Of a stretch of DNA of 64,000 nt, positions 41,935 through 52,069 are shown in pieces. The notes below the pieces were generated by a model that searched no databases, had not been told where the DNA came from, and saw only the letters and a list, made by a program, of their open reading frames with translations. The translations under genes were made by a program, and so were the position numbers. How positions within the stretch are numbered: the stretch's first letter is position 1; each line of letters opens with the position of its first letter. Source of the DNA: Prochlorococcus sp. AG-409-K04 (GTDB taxonomy: Bacteria > Cyanobacteriota > Cyanobacteriia > PCC-6307 > Cyanobiaceae); NCBI GenBank assembly GCA_003215555.1, contig QCKE01000001.1, positions 62,001-126,000 of the forward strand. Direction: 5' to 3'.

Positions 41935-42999
41935 ATGTTAAGACTAAATCGAAAAAAAACCATTACCGTATTTGCTTTTTTCTTGCTTCTGATCACTGGA
42001 ACTACTTATAAAAAAGCAACAAGTAATGGCAACCAAAATAGAGATTTGTCTGTTTATACAATAGAAGTAGAAGAAGGAAGACTTCCATCATTAATAAGTA
42101 CTAGTGGAGAGTTACAAGCAGAAAAAAGTATCAATGTTAACCCACATCGTCAAGGAATTATTGAAGAAGTATATGTGCAAGAAGGAGATAAAGTAACCAA
42201 GGGGCAATTGCTTGCAAAAATAGAAAGTAGAGATTTTCAATACCGGTTGAATCAATTAACAGCAGAATTTGAGAATGCAAAAGCTTCCTATGAGCGTAGA
42301 AAACAATTATTTGTAGAGGGTGGTATCAGTAATGAGAAATATGATGAATTCAAAAAAAGTTTTCAAGTTAGCAAGTCAAAACTTCAACAAATACAAGTCG
42401 AAGAAAGTGAATTATTAATAAAAGCTCCTTTTAAAGGAACTATTACTGCAAGATATGCTGATCCAGGGACTTTTGTTTCCCAAAGTACAGCAACATCAAA
42501 CAGTGAAGGGAGTATGAATAAATCTGTAGTAGAAATTTCCCAGGGAATTGTAGTGATCTCAAAAGTACCGGAAAGTGAAATTGGACGTATAGATATAGGT
42601 CAAGAAAGCAGTATTAGAGTAGAAGCATTTCCGGATGAACGATTTAATGCCTTTGTTACTGAAATAGCTCCACGTGCAGTTAAAAGTAACAATGTAACCT
42701 CTTTTGAAGTCAAACTATCTCTGGTGAAGCCACCTCAAAAGCTTCGGATTGGTATGACTGCAGATGTGGAATTTAAAACCGGAAAATCAAGTTTAAGTAC
42801 AATCGTTCCTACTGTCGCAATTGTTACTGAAAAAGGAGAGTCAGGCTTATTAATAGTTGGTAAAAACAATGAAGCAATATTCCAAAAAGTTGAACTCGGA
42901 TTAAGCAGTGGAGATAAAACAACCATTATCAAAGGCATAAGTCCTGGAGAGAAGGTATTTATAGATATTCCGCCATGGTCGCAAAGGAAACAAAAGTAA
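41935..42999 (+). CDS. HlyD/RND-type periplasmic adaptor
   Basis: A 354-residue membrane-fusion protein. An N-terminal hydrophobic segment (~10-25) anchors it in the inner membrane. A lipoyl-like half-motif is in QGIIEEVYVQEGDKVTKGQL (~73-92); a coiled-coil hairpin follows (~100-155); the second lipoyl half is LLIKAPFKGTITARYADPGT. The beta-barrel contains the IGRIDIGQESSIRVEAFPDE region. It would link an efflux or ABC pump to the outer membrane, but no pump gene is adjacent; polA follows. Confidence 0.85.
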   Translation: MLRLNRKKTITVFAFFLLLITGTTYKKATSNGNQNRDLSVYTIEVEEGRLPSLISTSGELQAEKSINVNPHRQGIIEEVYVQEGDKVTKGQLLAKIESRDFQYRLNQLTAEFENAKASYERRKQLFVEGGISNEKYDEFKKSFQVSKSKLQQIQVEESELLIKAPFKGTITARYADPGTFVSQSTATSNSEGSMNKSVVEISQGIVVISKVPESEIGRIDIGQESSIRVEAFPDERFNAFVTEIAPRAVKSNNVTSFEVKLSLVKPPQKLRIGMTADVEFKTGKSSLSTIVPTVAIVTEKGESGLLIVGKNNEAIFQKVELGLSSGDKTTIIKGISPGEKVFIDIPPWSQRKQK

Positions 43000-43029
43000 A
43001 GTCGTTAACTACAACTATTTTTTTAAGTT

Positions 43030-46002
43030 ATGTCTAAAGAAAAAGAAAAACCTATTTTGCTTCTCGTCGACGGACATTCTCTTGCCTTTAGAAGTTTTTA
43101 TGCATTCAGTAAAGGAGGGGAGGGAGGTCTTAGAACAAAAGATGGCTTACCCACAAGTGTTACATATGGATTTCTCAAGAGTCTCCTTGATAACTGCAAG
43201 TCACTTAGTCCAAATGCTATAACTATTGCTTTTGATACTGCTGAGCCAACGTTCCGTCACAAAACAGATCCAAACTACAAAGCAAACAGAGATGTTGCAC
43301 CTGAAATTTTTTTTCAAGACCTTAAACAACTACAAACAATCCTTTCAGATAGTCTAAATATTCCTATTGTTACAGCTCCAGGCTATGAAGCCGATGATGT
43401 ATTAGGTACATTAGCTATCAAACATGCAAATACTGGATGGAAGGTTCGTATACTTACAGGTGATAGAGATCTATTTCAATTAGTTGATGACTACAAAGAT
43501 ATAGCTGTTATGTATATGGGAGGAGGCCCATACGCAAAAAGTGGGTCTCCATCACTAATAAATGAGTCCAAAGTTAAAGAAAAGCTTGGAGTCGTACCAA
43601 CAAAAGTTATAGATCTAAAGGCATTGACTGGTGATAGCTCTGATAACATTCCAGGAGTCAAAGGTGTTGGTCCTAAAACTGCAATTAACCTACTTAAGGA
43701 GAATGGAGATTTAGATAAAATATTTGAATTACTAGAGCAGTTAGACAAAACAGGAGAGAATGCTTTTAAAGGCGCAATTAAAGGTGCAGTTAAAGAAAAG
43801 CTTAGACAAGGGAAAAAGAATGCATATCTTTCTCGGACATTAGCAGAAATAATAACCGAAGTTCCTATAAAAACAGATGTTTCTCAGGAACTCAAAAATA
43901 TAAACAAAGAAAGTTTAAAGACATCATTAGAAAAGCTTGAGCTTTATAGCTTAATGAATCAGATTCCAACATTTGTTGCCAGCTTTTCAAAAGGAGGATT
44001 CAACGCCAACAAGATCAATGAAAATGAAAATGAAAATGAAAATGAAGAGAAAAAGTCAAAGGATTTTAAGCAAAAAACAACTAAAACCTCTAAATCTGAG
44101 GATAGTCTAATACCCCAAATCAAACCACTGATAATTACCTCTCATGATCAATTAAAATCTCTTTCAAAAAAGTTGTTTAGTTGCAATAATCCTCAAATGC
44201 CAGTAGCTATTGATACAGAAACAACCAGCTTAAATCCTTTTAAAGCAGAATTAGTGGGGATTGGGTTCTGTTGGGGTGAAAATCTAAATGACCTAGCTTA
44301 TTTGCCGATTTGCCATACCACTCAAGAAAAGTTAGAAGAGAAAGAAATAGATGATCAACTACCTATAGCAGATGTAATTGAACTCCTTACTCCTTGGCTT
44401 AGGAGTTCAGTGCATCCCAAAGTTCTGCAGAATGCAAAGTATGACCGATTAGTTTTTTTGCATAATGGTATCCCTCTTGAAGGTGTAATCATAGACACAC
44501 TGATTGCGGATTATCTTTGCAATTCAACCGCCAAGCATAGTCTTGACGAAATCAGTCAAAGAGAGTTTGGATTCAGGCCAACAAGTTTCAAAGATCTTGT
44601 GAAAAAAGGTGAAAGTTTTAAAGATATTGATATTCATTCAGCAAGCATTTACTGCGGAATGGACGTATTCCTTACAAGAAAACTTTCTTTTAAAATAAAG
44701 TCCCGGCTAGAGTTAATGGGAAAAGAACTGATAGAACTTCTGGAAACAGTAGAGCAGCCTCTTGAACCAATACTAGCAGAAATGGAAGCTAGAGGCATTT
44801 GTGTTGATGTACCTTACTTAAAAGAATTATCTAATGAATTAAATCAGACTTTGCAAAATATTGAATCTAAAGCCTATAAAGAGATAGGTTTTAGATTCAA
44901 TCTAAACTCCCCAAAACAACTTGGTGAAATACTCTTTGAAAAATTAAATCTCAACAAGAAAAAATCTCGCAAAACAAAAACTGGTTGGAGCACAGATGCA
45001 ACGGTTCTGGAAAGACTTGAGCATGATCATAATTTAATCCCTCTTCTAATCGAGCATCGTACACTTAGCAAACTTTTGAGTACCTACGTAGATGCCTTAC
45101 CGCAATTAGTTGAAAAATCCACAAAAAGAATACATACAGATTTTAATCAAGCAGTCACTGCTACTGGACGATTAAGCAGCAGCAATCCAAACCTTCAAAA
45201 CATCCCTATACGTACTGAGTTCAGCCGACGAATAAGAAAAGCTTTTCTACCTCAAGAAAACTGGAAATTAATAAGTGCTGACTACTCTCAAATAGAGTTA
45301 CGTATTTTAGCTCATCTTTCCGGTGAAGAAATCCTTCAAAAAGCCTACAAGAAAGGGGAAGATGTGCATACATTAACAGCAAAGATTCTTTTTGAAAAAG
45401 ATTCAATTGATCAAAATGAAAGACGTATAGGGAAAACAATTAATTTTGGAGTAATATATGGAATGGGCGCCCAACGTTTCGCAAGAGAAACAGGGGTGAC
45501 ACAATCTGAAGCTAAAGATTTTTTATCTAGATATAAAGAACGTTATCCTAAAGTTTTCAAGTTCCTAGAGCTTCAAGAAAGACTTGCATTAAGCAAAGGC
45601 TATGTGCAAACTCTACTTGGTAGACGTCGCTATTTCAATTTTGACAAAGATGGGTTAGGTAGACTAATAGGAGTTAATCCCATGGAAATAGATCTTAAAC
45701 TTGCTCGACGTGCTGGAATGGAAGCCCAACAACTTAGAGCTGCAGCTAATGCACCAATTCAAGGCTCAAGTGCAGATATTATTAAAATAGCAATGGTACA
45801 ACTTTCTAAAAAACTCAAAGAAAAAAACTTGGATGCCAATTTGCTCTTACAAGTACATGATGAATTAGTCTTAGAAGTGGATCCGTTAGTAGTAGAAGAA
45901 GTTAAGAACATAGTATTAAGTACAATGGAAAATGCCGTGCAATTAACTGTTCCTTTAGTTGTTGAGGCCTCCATTGGTGATAACTGGATGGATGCAAAAT
46001 AA
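43030..46002 (+). CDS. polA: DNA polymerase I
   Basis: A 990-residue enzyme for repair and Okazaki-fragment processing. The 5'-3' exonuclease domain (~1-310) shows GYEADDVLGTL, TGDRDLFQL and TGDSSDNIPGVKGVGPKTAI. A linker contains five in-frame Asn-Glu repeats (~330-339). The 3'-5' exonuclease domain (~385-585) shows AIDTETTSLNPF and YCGMDVFLT with acidic residues. The polymerase domain has ATGRLSSSNPNLQNIP, ADYSQIELRILAHLSGE, RRIGKTINFGVIYGMG and QVHDELVLEV. It is therefore a full three-domain polymerase with a longer-than-usual linker. Confidence 0.97.
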   Translation: MSKEKEKPILLLVDGHSLAFRSFYAFSKGGEGGLRTKDGLPTSVTYGFLKSLLDNCKSLSPNAITIAFDTAEPTFRHKTDPNYKANRDVAPEIFFQDLKQLQTILSDSLNIPIVTAPGYEADDVLGTLAIKHANTGWKVRILTGDRDLFQLVDDYKDIAVMYMGGGPYAKSGSPSLINESKVKEKLGVVPTKVIDLKALTGDSSDNIPGVKGVGPKTAINLLKENGDLDKIFELLEQLDKTGENAFKGAIKGAVKEKLRQGKKNAYLSRTLAEIITEVPIKTDVSQELKNINKESLKTSLEKLELYSLMNQIPTFVASFSKGGFNANKINENENENENEEKKSKDFKQKTTKTSKSEDSLIPQIKPLIITSHDQLKSLSKKLFSCNNPQMPVAIDTETTSLNPFKAELVGIGFCWGENLNDLAYLPICHTTQEKLEEKEIDDQLPIADVIELLTPWLRSSVHPKVLQNAKYDRLVFLHNGIPLEGVIIDTLIADYLCNSTAKHSLDEISQREFGFRPTSFKDLVKKGESFKDIDIHSASIYCGMDVFLTRKLSFKIKSRLELMGKELIELLETVEQPLEPILAEMEARGICVDVPYLKELSNELNQTLQNIESKAYKEIGFRFNLNSPKQLGEILFEKLNLNKKKSRKTKTGWSTDATVLERLEHDHNLIPLLIEHRTLSKLLSTYVDALPQLVEKSTKRIHTDFNQAVTATGRLSSSNPNLQNIPIRTEFSRRIRKAFLPQENWKLISADYSQIELRILAHLSGEEILQKAYKKGEDVHTLTAKILFEKDSIDQNERRIGKTINFGVIYGMGAQRFARETGVTQSEAKDFLSRYKERYPKVFKFLELQERLALSKGYVQTLLGRRRYFNFDKDGLGRLIGVNPMEIDLKLARRAGMEAQQLRAAANAPIQGSSADIIKIAMVQLSKKLKEKNLDANLLLQVHDELVLEVDPLVVEEVKNIVLSTMENAVQLTVPLVVEASIGDNWMDAK
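44017..44046 (+). repeat. five AATGAA tandem repeats inside polA
   Basis: A perfect 30-base, five-copy hexanucleotide repeat that encodes Asn-Glu in frame. It lies in the linker between the two exonuclease domains. Copy number can change by slippage without breaking the frame. Confidence 0.9.
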
Positions 46003-46044
46003 AAACATTATCCAGGATTTTTTCTCAATCCATTTAATGAAAAC

Positions 46045-47535
46045 GTGACTCTAAGACTTACCAACACACTAACAAAACAAACAGAGCTATTTAGCCCTAT
46101 CAAGCCAAAGCAAGTAAGTATATATTGTTGTGGTGTGACTGTTTACGACCTCTGTCATTTAGGGCATGCCCGCAGCTACATAGCATGGGATGTATTAAGG
46201 AGATATTTTATCTGGCAAGGATACAAAGTAAATTTCGTTCAGAATTTTACAGATATAGATGACAAGATAATCGCCAAAGCTCAACAAGAAGGTTGTGAAG
46301 CAAGTGAAATTAGTGAGAGGAATATCAAAGAGTTTCATTATGACATGGATGCATTAGGCATTATTAGACCTAACCGCATGCCTAAAGCGACAAGATGCCT
46401 ACATGGAATAATATCAATGATTAAAACATTAGAATCAAAAGGTTCTGCTTATTCAGTAGATGGAGATGTCTATTTCTCAGTTATGAAATATGCTGATTAT
46501 GGAAAATTAAGTAGACGTGAATTAACCGACCAGCTACTTAATGCCAGTGGTCGCATCACAAGTCAAGAGAAAGCTCAGAAAGATCATCCATTTGACTTTG
46601 CCCTATGGAAAAAAGCTAAGGAGAATGAGTCTAGCTTTGACTCTCCTTGGGGACAAGGAAGACCAGGTTGGCATATTGAATGTTCAGCCATGGTACTTGA
46701 AGAACTTGGCGAAACAATAGATATCCATCTAGGTGGTGCAGATTTGATTTTTCCTCACCATGAAAATGAGATTGCCCAGTCTGAATCAGCAACTGGAAAA
46801 CATTTAGCAAACTTTTGGCTTCACAATGGAATGGTCAATGTTGGTGGGCAAAAGATGAGCAAATCACTTGGAAACTTCACGACAATAAGAGATCTTCTAA
46901 AAGAAGGTATCTCTGCAATGACATTGAGGCTTTTTGTTTTACAGGCGCATTACAGAAAACCTCTTGATTTCACAAAAACATCCCTTGAAGCTGCTTCCAA
47001 AGGGTGGGCAGGATTAAACAAGGCTCTTTGCCTTGGTCTCTTGAATCATGAAGAACTTGGCTGGCCGCAAACATCTAATTCAACAAAGATTACAGAAAGT
47101 GACTCTAGATCAGAGCTATTTAGCGATTATTATCAACTTTTTTTAGACGCATTAGAAGATGATCTAAATACATCAGTAGCTCTATCAGTATTATTTAATC
47201 TGGCACGACCATTAAGAGTAATTGCCAAAGAATTAGAATATGGGGAATTAGATTTAATCTCTAAGTCAGATAAAAAAGAATTATTTGAAAGGTGGAAGCT
47301 TCTTATAAAATTATCTAGAGTTCTAGGACTGCAGCCTGAAATCTTTTCAAAAACCTCTTCGCAAAACAATTCAAATTTACAAGATTCAGATATTCAAGAG
47401 GCAATAAATGAACGTAATGCTGCAAAATTAGCTAAAAATTACGCCAAAGCAGATAAGATCAGATCTCAACTTAGAGAAGAAGGTATTGAATTAATTGACA
47501 AACCAGGGGGACATACAGATTGGATTAAAAATTAA
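46045..47535 (+). CDS. cysS: cysteinyl-tRNA synthetase
   Basis: A 496-residue class I synthetase from a GTG start. The zinc-binding [18 protein letters not shown] (~28-45) includes the HIGH-type [12 protein letters not shown] is the KMSKS loop. [34 protein letters not shown] and AQSESATG fit the zinc/Cys site. The tail has IKEF- and DALI-like helices and ends [13 protein letters not shown]. It charges tRNA-Cys. It is 43 bases after polA on the same strand. Confidence 0.96.
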   Translation: MTLRLTNTLTKQTELFSPIKPKQVSIYCCGVTVYDLCHLGHARSYIAWDVLRRYFIWQGYKVNFVQNFTDIDDKIIAKAQQEGCEASEISERNIKEFHYDMDALGIIRPNRMPKATRCLHGIISMIKTLESKGSAYSVDGDVYFSVMKYADYGKLSRRELTDQLLNASGRITSQEKAQKDHPFDFALWKKAKENESSFDSPWGQGRPGWHIECSAMVLEELGETIDIHLGGADLIFPHHENEIAQSESATGKHLANFWLHNGMVNVGGQKMSKSLGNFTTIRDLLKEGISAMTLRLFVLQAHYRKPLDFTKTSLEAASKGWAGLNKALCLGLLNHEELGWPQTSNSTKITESDSRSELFSDYYQLFLDALEDDLNTSVALSVLFNLARPLRVIAKELEYGELDLISKSDKKELFERWKLLIKLSRVLGLQPEIFSKTSSQNNSNLQDSDIQEAINERNAAKLAKNYAKADKIRSQLREEGIELIDKPGGHTDWIKN

Positions 47536-47624
47536 ACAAAATCATACTTCCTTTCCAGATCATGAACTTTTTTAACCCAAAGAAACCATAAAATGAGAGA
47601 CTAGAAATTTAATCTTTGACCATT

Positions 47625-48875
47625 GTGAAAGCCATCAGCGTGCTGGGCTCCACTGGTTCGATTGGCACCCAAACCCTACAGATCGCAAAAGAGTTCCCTA
47701 ACCAGTTCAAAGTAGTTGCTTTAACTGCAGGGAAAAACTTAGATCTACTAATAAAGCAAATTCATCATCACCGACCTGAAGTAGTGGCATTGGCTAATGA
47801 AAATGATTTGCCTGAACTTAAAGAACGTCTAAATCAATTAAAATCTAGAGAAAAAGATTTTTCCAATTTCAATCCTCACTTATTTGCAGGTTCTGAGGGT
47901 TTAAATATTGCCGCCTCATGGAATACTGCTGATCTTGTGGTTACTGGAATTGTTGGTTGTGCTGGACTTTTGCCAACACTCTCAGCAATACAAGCAGGCA
48001 AAGACATTGCCCTTGCAAATAAAGAGACATTAATTGCAGCAGGTCCAGTTGTTCTTCCAGAACTAAAACTTAGTGGAAGCCGATTACTTCCAGCAGATTC
48101 AGAACATTCAGCTATATTTCAATGCTTGCAAGGTACACCCTGGCCAGAGAATGCAAGACTTTCCACTGGGATACCAACTCCAGGACTAAAAAACATCCTA
48201 TTAACAGCCTCAGGTGGTGCTTTTCGTGATTGGTCGGCACAAGATTTAAAAAATGCCACTGTTAAGGATGCAACTAGTCATCCCAATTGGAGCATGGGGA
48301 AAAAAATAACCGTAGATTCAGCAACTCTTATGAATAAAGGATTGGAGGTAATAGAAGCCCATTATTTATTTGGACTAGATTACGAACACATTGAAATCGT
48401 CATTCATCCTCAAAGTATTATTCACTCAATGATTGAACTGGCAGATTCTTCTGTTTTAGCTCAAATGGGTTGGCCTGACATGAAACTTCCCATATTGTTT
48501 GCGATGAGCTGGCCTAAAAGAATTGAAACTCCATGGAAAAAGTTAAATCTCTCTCAAGTTAGAAAACTTACTTTCCTTGAACCGAATACAAAGAAATATC
48601 CTTGCATGGAACTTGCATATTCTGCAGGAAAAACAGGAGGTACTATGCCTGCTGTTCTTAATGCAGCAAATGAAGAAGCAGTAGGTCTATTCTTAGAAGA
48701 AAAAATTCATTTTGTAAATATCCCAAAAGTAATTGAAAAAGCTTGCGAGAAGCATAAACAAGATCTAAAAAGTGATCCAAAGTTAAATGACGTTATTGAA
48801 GTAGATAAATGGGCTCGTAAAGAAGTCAGATCAGAAGTACAAAAACATTCGCATCAAATGTTAATAGCTACATAA
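47625..48875 (+). CDS. dxr: 1-deoxy-D-xylulose-5-phosphate reductoisomerase
   Basis: A 416-residue enzyme of the MEP isoprenoid pathway. It converts DXP to MEP with NADPH and feeds carotenoid, phytol and quinone synthesis. I start at the GTG giving [16 protein letters not shown], where the family begins; a TTG three codons upstream is also possible. Motifs are [14 protein letters not shown] (NADPH), [40 protein letters not shown] and [25 protein letters not shown] in pieces, with the Asp and Glu metal ligands. Confidence 0.96.
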   Translation: MKAISVLGSTGSIGTQTLQIAKEFPNQFKVVALTAGKNLDLLIKQIHHHRPEVVALANENDLPELKERLNQLKSREKDFSNFNPHLFAGSEGLNIAASWNTADLVVTGIVGCAGLLPTLSAIQAGKDIALANKETLIAAGPVVLPELKLSGSRLLPADSEHSAIFQCLQGTPWPENARLSTGIPTPGLKNILLTASGGAFRDWSAQDLKNATVKDATSHPNWSMGKKITVDSATLMNKGLEVIEAHYLFGLDYEHIEIVIHPQSIIHSMIELADSSVLAQMGWPDMKLPILFAMSWPKRIETPWKKLNLSQVRKLTFLEPNTKKYPCMELAYSAGKTGGTMPAVLNAANEEAVGLFLEEKIHFVNIPKVIEKACEKHKQDLKSDPKLNDVIEVDKWARKEVRSEVQKHSHQMLIAT

Positions 48876-48877
48876 AA

Positions 48878-49246
48878 ATGAGCCTAAAAGTAAGTCACCA
48901 TTTATTGCTATGTGCTACTCCTCAAAAATCTTCATGTTGCAATCCTAAGCAGGGGATAAAAAGTTGGGAAAAACTCAAAAGCATATTAAAAGAACTAAAT
49001 CTCGAAGATCCTAAACGCCCTGATGGAGTTGTTTTACGTAGCAAAGTAGATTGCTTACGCGTATGCAAATCAGGTCCCATACTCCTAGTTTGGCCTGATG
49101 GAATTTGGTATAAAAATGTCTCTCCTAAACGTTTAGAAATAATAATTAAAGATCACATTATTAAAGGTAGTCCTATAAAAAAATGGGTTCTTAAAAAAAC
49201 ACCTCTAAAGTTGAATAACTCTTCAAAAAATAGCTTAAAGCTTTAA
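48878..49246 (+). CDS. thioredoxin-like [2Fe-2S] ferredoxin-family protein
   Basis: A 122-residue protein of the NuoE/shethna-like [2Fe-2S] ferredoxin fold. HLLLCATPQKSSCCNP (~7-22) provides the first Cys pair with the extra CC. KVDCLRVCKSGPILLVWPDG (~51-70) gives the second pair. The C-terminal part continues IWYKNVSPKRLEIIIKDHII. It follows dxr by two bases, so it is probably co-transcribed with it. dxr itself uses no iron, while later MEP enzymes do. It overlaps the convergent hydrolase by 12 bases. Confidence 0.85.
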   Translation: MSLKVSHHLLLCATPQKSSCCNPKQGIKSWEKLKSILKELNLEDPKRPDGVVLRSKVDCLRVCKSGPILLVWPDGIWYKNVSPKRLEIIIKDHIIKGSPIKKWVLKKTPLKLNNSSKNSLKL

Positions 49247-50335
49247 AAGCCAGCGTTTTGAAATTTCATCGCCCCAACACCCATCCCTACCGTGAAATCC
49301 ATTATGACCTCCCTTCTTTGTTAAACAAATTTCTATTTTAGAATGCAATTTCCTCAACTTAATACTCTTATATAAACTCTCTAATGCACTGGCAGGTACC
49401 CAAGGATCATCGAGAGAATGAACAAACAAGGTTTGTGGAAGATACTCAATTGTATCTGAGTATAAATCATATATAGGAGAAGCTTTTTTATAATAATCAT
49501 CAACATCTTTAAACCCCCATCTTGGAGATGTAATTACAGAATCAAAATCTCGAATAGAGGAAACCGAGGAAATATTTTTTAAGCCTCCTTTTTTTAACAA
49601 TTTTTTTTCTAGATCTGTTACTCCAAAAGGGTCTTCAAGCGTCTGCCTGACTAATCTATTTAACAACCATATTTGATAAAATTTGTTTCTTGGTCTCTCA
49701 ATACATCTGCTACAGGCAGCTAAATCCAAAGGACTGCTAATACAAACCAAGCCATCTAAAGCTTTTCTTCTTTTAGAGACAGTTCTAAATCCCAAACATG
49801 CATTTAACAATATTGTTCCTCCTAGTGAAAGGCCTACACCAAAAAGTGGTATTAAAGCTTTGCGCTCAGCACTCAAAGCCTCACAAATTCGCCTAGCTTT
49901 TTCTATTGCCGGGAAAATATCGCTATTACAACTTGCTGAATATGTTCCAGAAGCTAATTCCCTTCCGGGATCGGCTCCTCGAAGATTTAATCGTAAAACA
50001 CAAAAACCAGCTTTCAACAAACAAGATGCCATGCGTCTAAGCCCCCTTCTTCGACTTGATCCTCCCAACCCATGCAGAATCAAAACCATACCATTTATAG
50101 ATGAGTATTTTAAAGGACGATTAAGAAACGCTTTCAAATACTCTTTATCAAACTTTTTTTCTTTTCTAGACGGTACTTCTATTTTAATAGTTTCAGAATT
50201 CTCAAGATACAAGTTTTCATCAACAAAGGTATCTCTTAATGTCTGAAGATCACCTCCTAACCATGGTAGTGTCTCTTGAAAAACTGATATTTCAAGTTTT
50301 TCAAGAAGTGCTCGAGCAAGCTCAGTTTCTACCAC
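49235..50335 (-). CDS. YheT-type alpha/beta hydrolase
   Basis: A 366-residue alpha/beta hydrolase of the YheT/ABHD1-3 group. The HGLGGSSRRRGLRRMASCLL segment carries the HGxxGS oxyanion part. The nucleophile Ser is in FGVGLSLGGTILLNAC (GxSxG). The catalytic Asp is in HSLDDPWVPASAL and His in KKGGHNGFHG. The natural ester substrate is unknown. Its start overlaps the end of pntB by 14 bases, so it may be in the pnt transcript. Confidence 0.88.
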   Translation of the reverse strand: MVETELARALLEKLEISVFQETLPWLGGDLQTLRDTFVDENLYLENSETIKIEVPSRKEKKFDKEYLKAFLNRPLKYSSINGMVLILHGLGGSSRRRGLRRMASCLLKAGFCVLRLNLRGADPGRELASGTYSASCNSDIFPAIEKARRICEALSAERKALIPLFGVGLSLGGTILLNACLGFRTVSKRRKALDGLVCISSPLDLAACSRCIERPRNKFYQIWLLNRLVRQTLEDPFGVTDLEKKLLKKGGLKNISSVSSIRDFDSVITSPRWGFKDVDDYYKKASPIYDLYSDTIEYLPQTLFVHSLDDPWVPASALESLYKSIKLRKLHSKIEICLTKKGGHNGFHGRDGCWGDEISKRWLLKL

Positions 50336-51773
50336 TAATTCCTAATTCCTTTAATTCCACTAACAAATCACCTAATACTTTCTTGGCATCTCCAAAAAGC
50401 ATTGATGTATTTTGCAACTCAAAAAGATCATTCTTGATTCCTGAGTATCCAGCACTCATCCCTCTTTTAACAACAAAAACTGTACGAGCTTCCTGAACAT
50501 CAAGAACTGGCATCCCATACAAAGGCGAGGTTGGATCATTTTTTGCCTGAGGGTTTACCACATCATTAGCTCCTAAAACAAGAACAACATCTGTTGCCGG
50601 AAAGTCCGGATTAATAACATCCATTTCTTTTAGCTGCTCATACGGAACATCTGCTTCAGCTAAAAGGACATTCATATGTCCTGGCATTCGACCAGCAACT
50701 GGATGTATTGCATACGTCACATCAATTCCACTTCCTTCTAATGCTCTTGTAACTTCCCTTAGAGTGTGTTGAGCTTGTGCCACAGCTAATCCATAACCAG
50801 GAACAATCACAACGCGTTCTGCAGCTTCAAGCGTAAGTGCACATTCTTCTACACTGCAACTAGTTATATTTACATATTCACCAGAGTCTTTTGATCCAGA
50901 TAACTGCCCAGAAGCAATTGCCCCTCCAAAAAGAACTGACAAAAGCGACCTATTCATACCTTTACACATGACTTGTGTAAGAATCAAACCAGCTGCACCA
51001 ACCATTGCTCCAGCAACTATTAAAAGCTGGCTTCCTACGACAAACCCAGCAGCAGCAGCAGCTACTCCCGAGTAGCTATTTAAGAGAGATATAACTACAG
51101 GCATATCAGCTCCTCCTATAGGCAACGTCACGCCTATTCCTAAAAGAGCTGAGCTAACAACTAAAAGCCAAAGTCCGCTGTCACCTCCACTTGCAATGAA
51201 AGAGCTAATTCCTATCAAAGATAAAACACTTAATCCAATATTAATTACATGACGAATTTTACTTTGCATTAAGGATGGAGTAGACAGCCAGCCTTGCAAT
51301 TTAGCCATTGCAACTATAGACCCTGTAAAAGTAATTGATCCAACAAAAACAGATACAACAATTGAGACTTGCCCTATGAAAATATTATTGAGTCCTACTG
51401 ATGTATCTGTTAAAAGGTTTGGAGCAAAAGCATATGCCAATGCCACCAATAATGATGACATTCCGCCACAACCATTAAACAAAGCAACTGTTTCAGGCAT
51501 GGCAGTCATTGCTACTTTTTTTGCTGTAAATGTTCCCAGCAAACCACCTACCAAAGAGCCAATAATTATCCATATCCAAGAGTCCATAGATATACTTAAA
51601 TCACCCAATGAATCAATCAAAACAGCTATAACAGCGAGAATCATTGCCATAGCGGCTAAACGATTTGCATCACGAGCCGAACGAACTTTAGAAAGACCTT
51701 TAATTCCCAGAGCCAACAAAAGAACAGCTAAAAGGTCGATAAGAAACTTCAAAGTATCTGAAATAGGCATCAA
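50322..51773 (-). CDS. pntB: NAD(P) transhydrogenase beta subunit
   Basis: A 483-residue membrane protein. About nine helices (~1-270) form the proton channel domain dII. The C-terminal ~190 residues are domain dIII, which binds NADP(H): VIVPGYGLAVAQAQHTLREV, YAIHPVAGRMPGHMNVLLAE and DVVLVLGANDVVNP. It uses the proton gradient to make NADPH from NADH. The order pntA1-pntA2-pntB with overlaps or near-overlaps is typical of cyanobacteria. Confidence 0.96.
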   Translation of the reverse strand: MMPISDTLKFLIDLLAVLLLALGIKGLSKVRSARDANRLAAMAMILAVIAVLIDSLGDLSISMDSWIWIIIGSLVGGLLGTFTAKKVAMTAMPETVALFNGCGGMSSLLVALAYAFAPNLLTDTSVGLNNIFIGQVSIVVSVFVGSITFTGSIVAMAKLQGWLSTPSLMQSKIRHVINIGLSVLSLIGISSFIASGGDSGLWLLVVSSALLGIGVTLPIGGADMPVVISLLNSYSGVAAAAAGFVVGSQLLIVAGAMVGAAGLILTQVMCKGMNRSLLSVLFGGAIASGQLSGSKDSGEYVNITSCSVEECALTLEAAERVVIVPGYGLAVAQAQHTLREVTRALEGSGIDVTYAIHPVAGRMPGHMNVLLAEADVPYEQLKEMDVINPDFPATDVVLVLGANDVVNPQAKNDPTSPLYGMPVLDVQEARTVFVVKRGMSAGYSGIKNDLFELQNTSMLFGDAKKVLGDLLVELKELGISGRN

Positions 51774-51781
51774 AAAACTCC

Positions 51782-52069
51782 TTATTTACGTGTGTTTTTA
51801 CGGCTAAACATTGCAAGCATTCTGTCTGTGACAAGAAAACCTCCAACTACGTTGAATAATGCAAAACCCAACGAAAATGATCCAAGTACTAAAAGGAAAG
51901 TGTTGCCGATGCTACCTGCTTTAATTATGAGTGTAAGAGCAGCAAGCATGGTTATTCCAGATATTGCATTTGCACCACTCATTAAAGGTGTATGCAACGT
52001 TGGTGGAACTTTTCCAATTAATTCCAACCCAAGAAGACTCCCTAATAGAAGTACCCAAAAAAACGACAT
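51782..52069 (-). CDS. pntA2: NAD(P) transhydrogenase alpha subunit part 2 (membrane)
   Basis: A 95-residue protein with three to four helices, the membrane piece of the alpha subunit that is fused to pntA1 in many other bacteria. Signature: FFWVLLLGSLLGLELIGKVP, PPTLHTPLMSGANAISGITM and FNVVGGFLVTDRMLAMF. It ends eight bases before pntB and its start overlaps the pntA1 stop by one base. Confidence 0.95.
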   Translation of the reverse strand: MSFFWVLLLGSLLGLELIGKVPPTLHTPLMSGANAISGITMLAALTLIIKAGSIGNTFLLVLGSFSLGFALFNVVGGFLVTDRMLAMFSRKNTRK

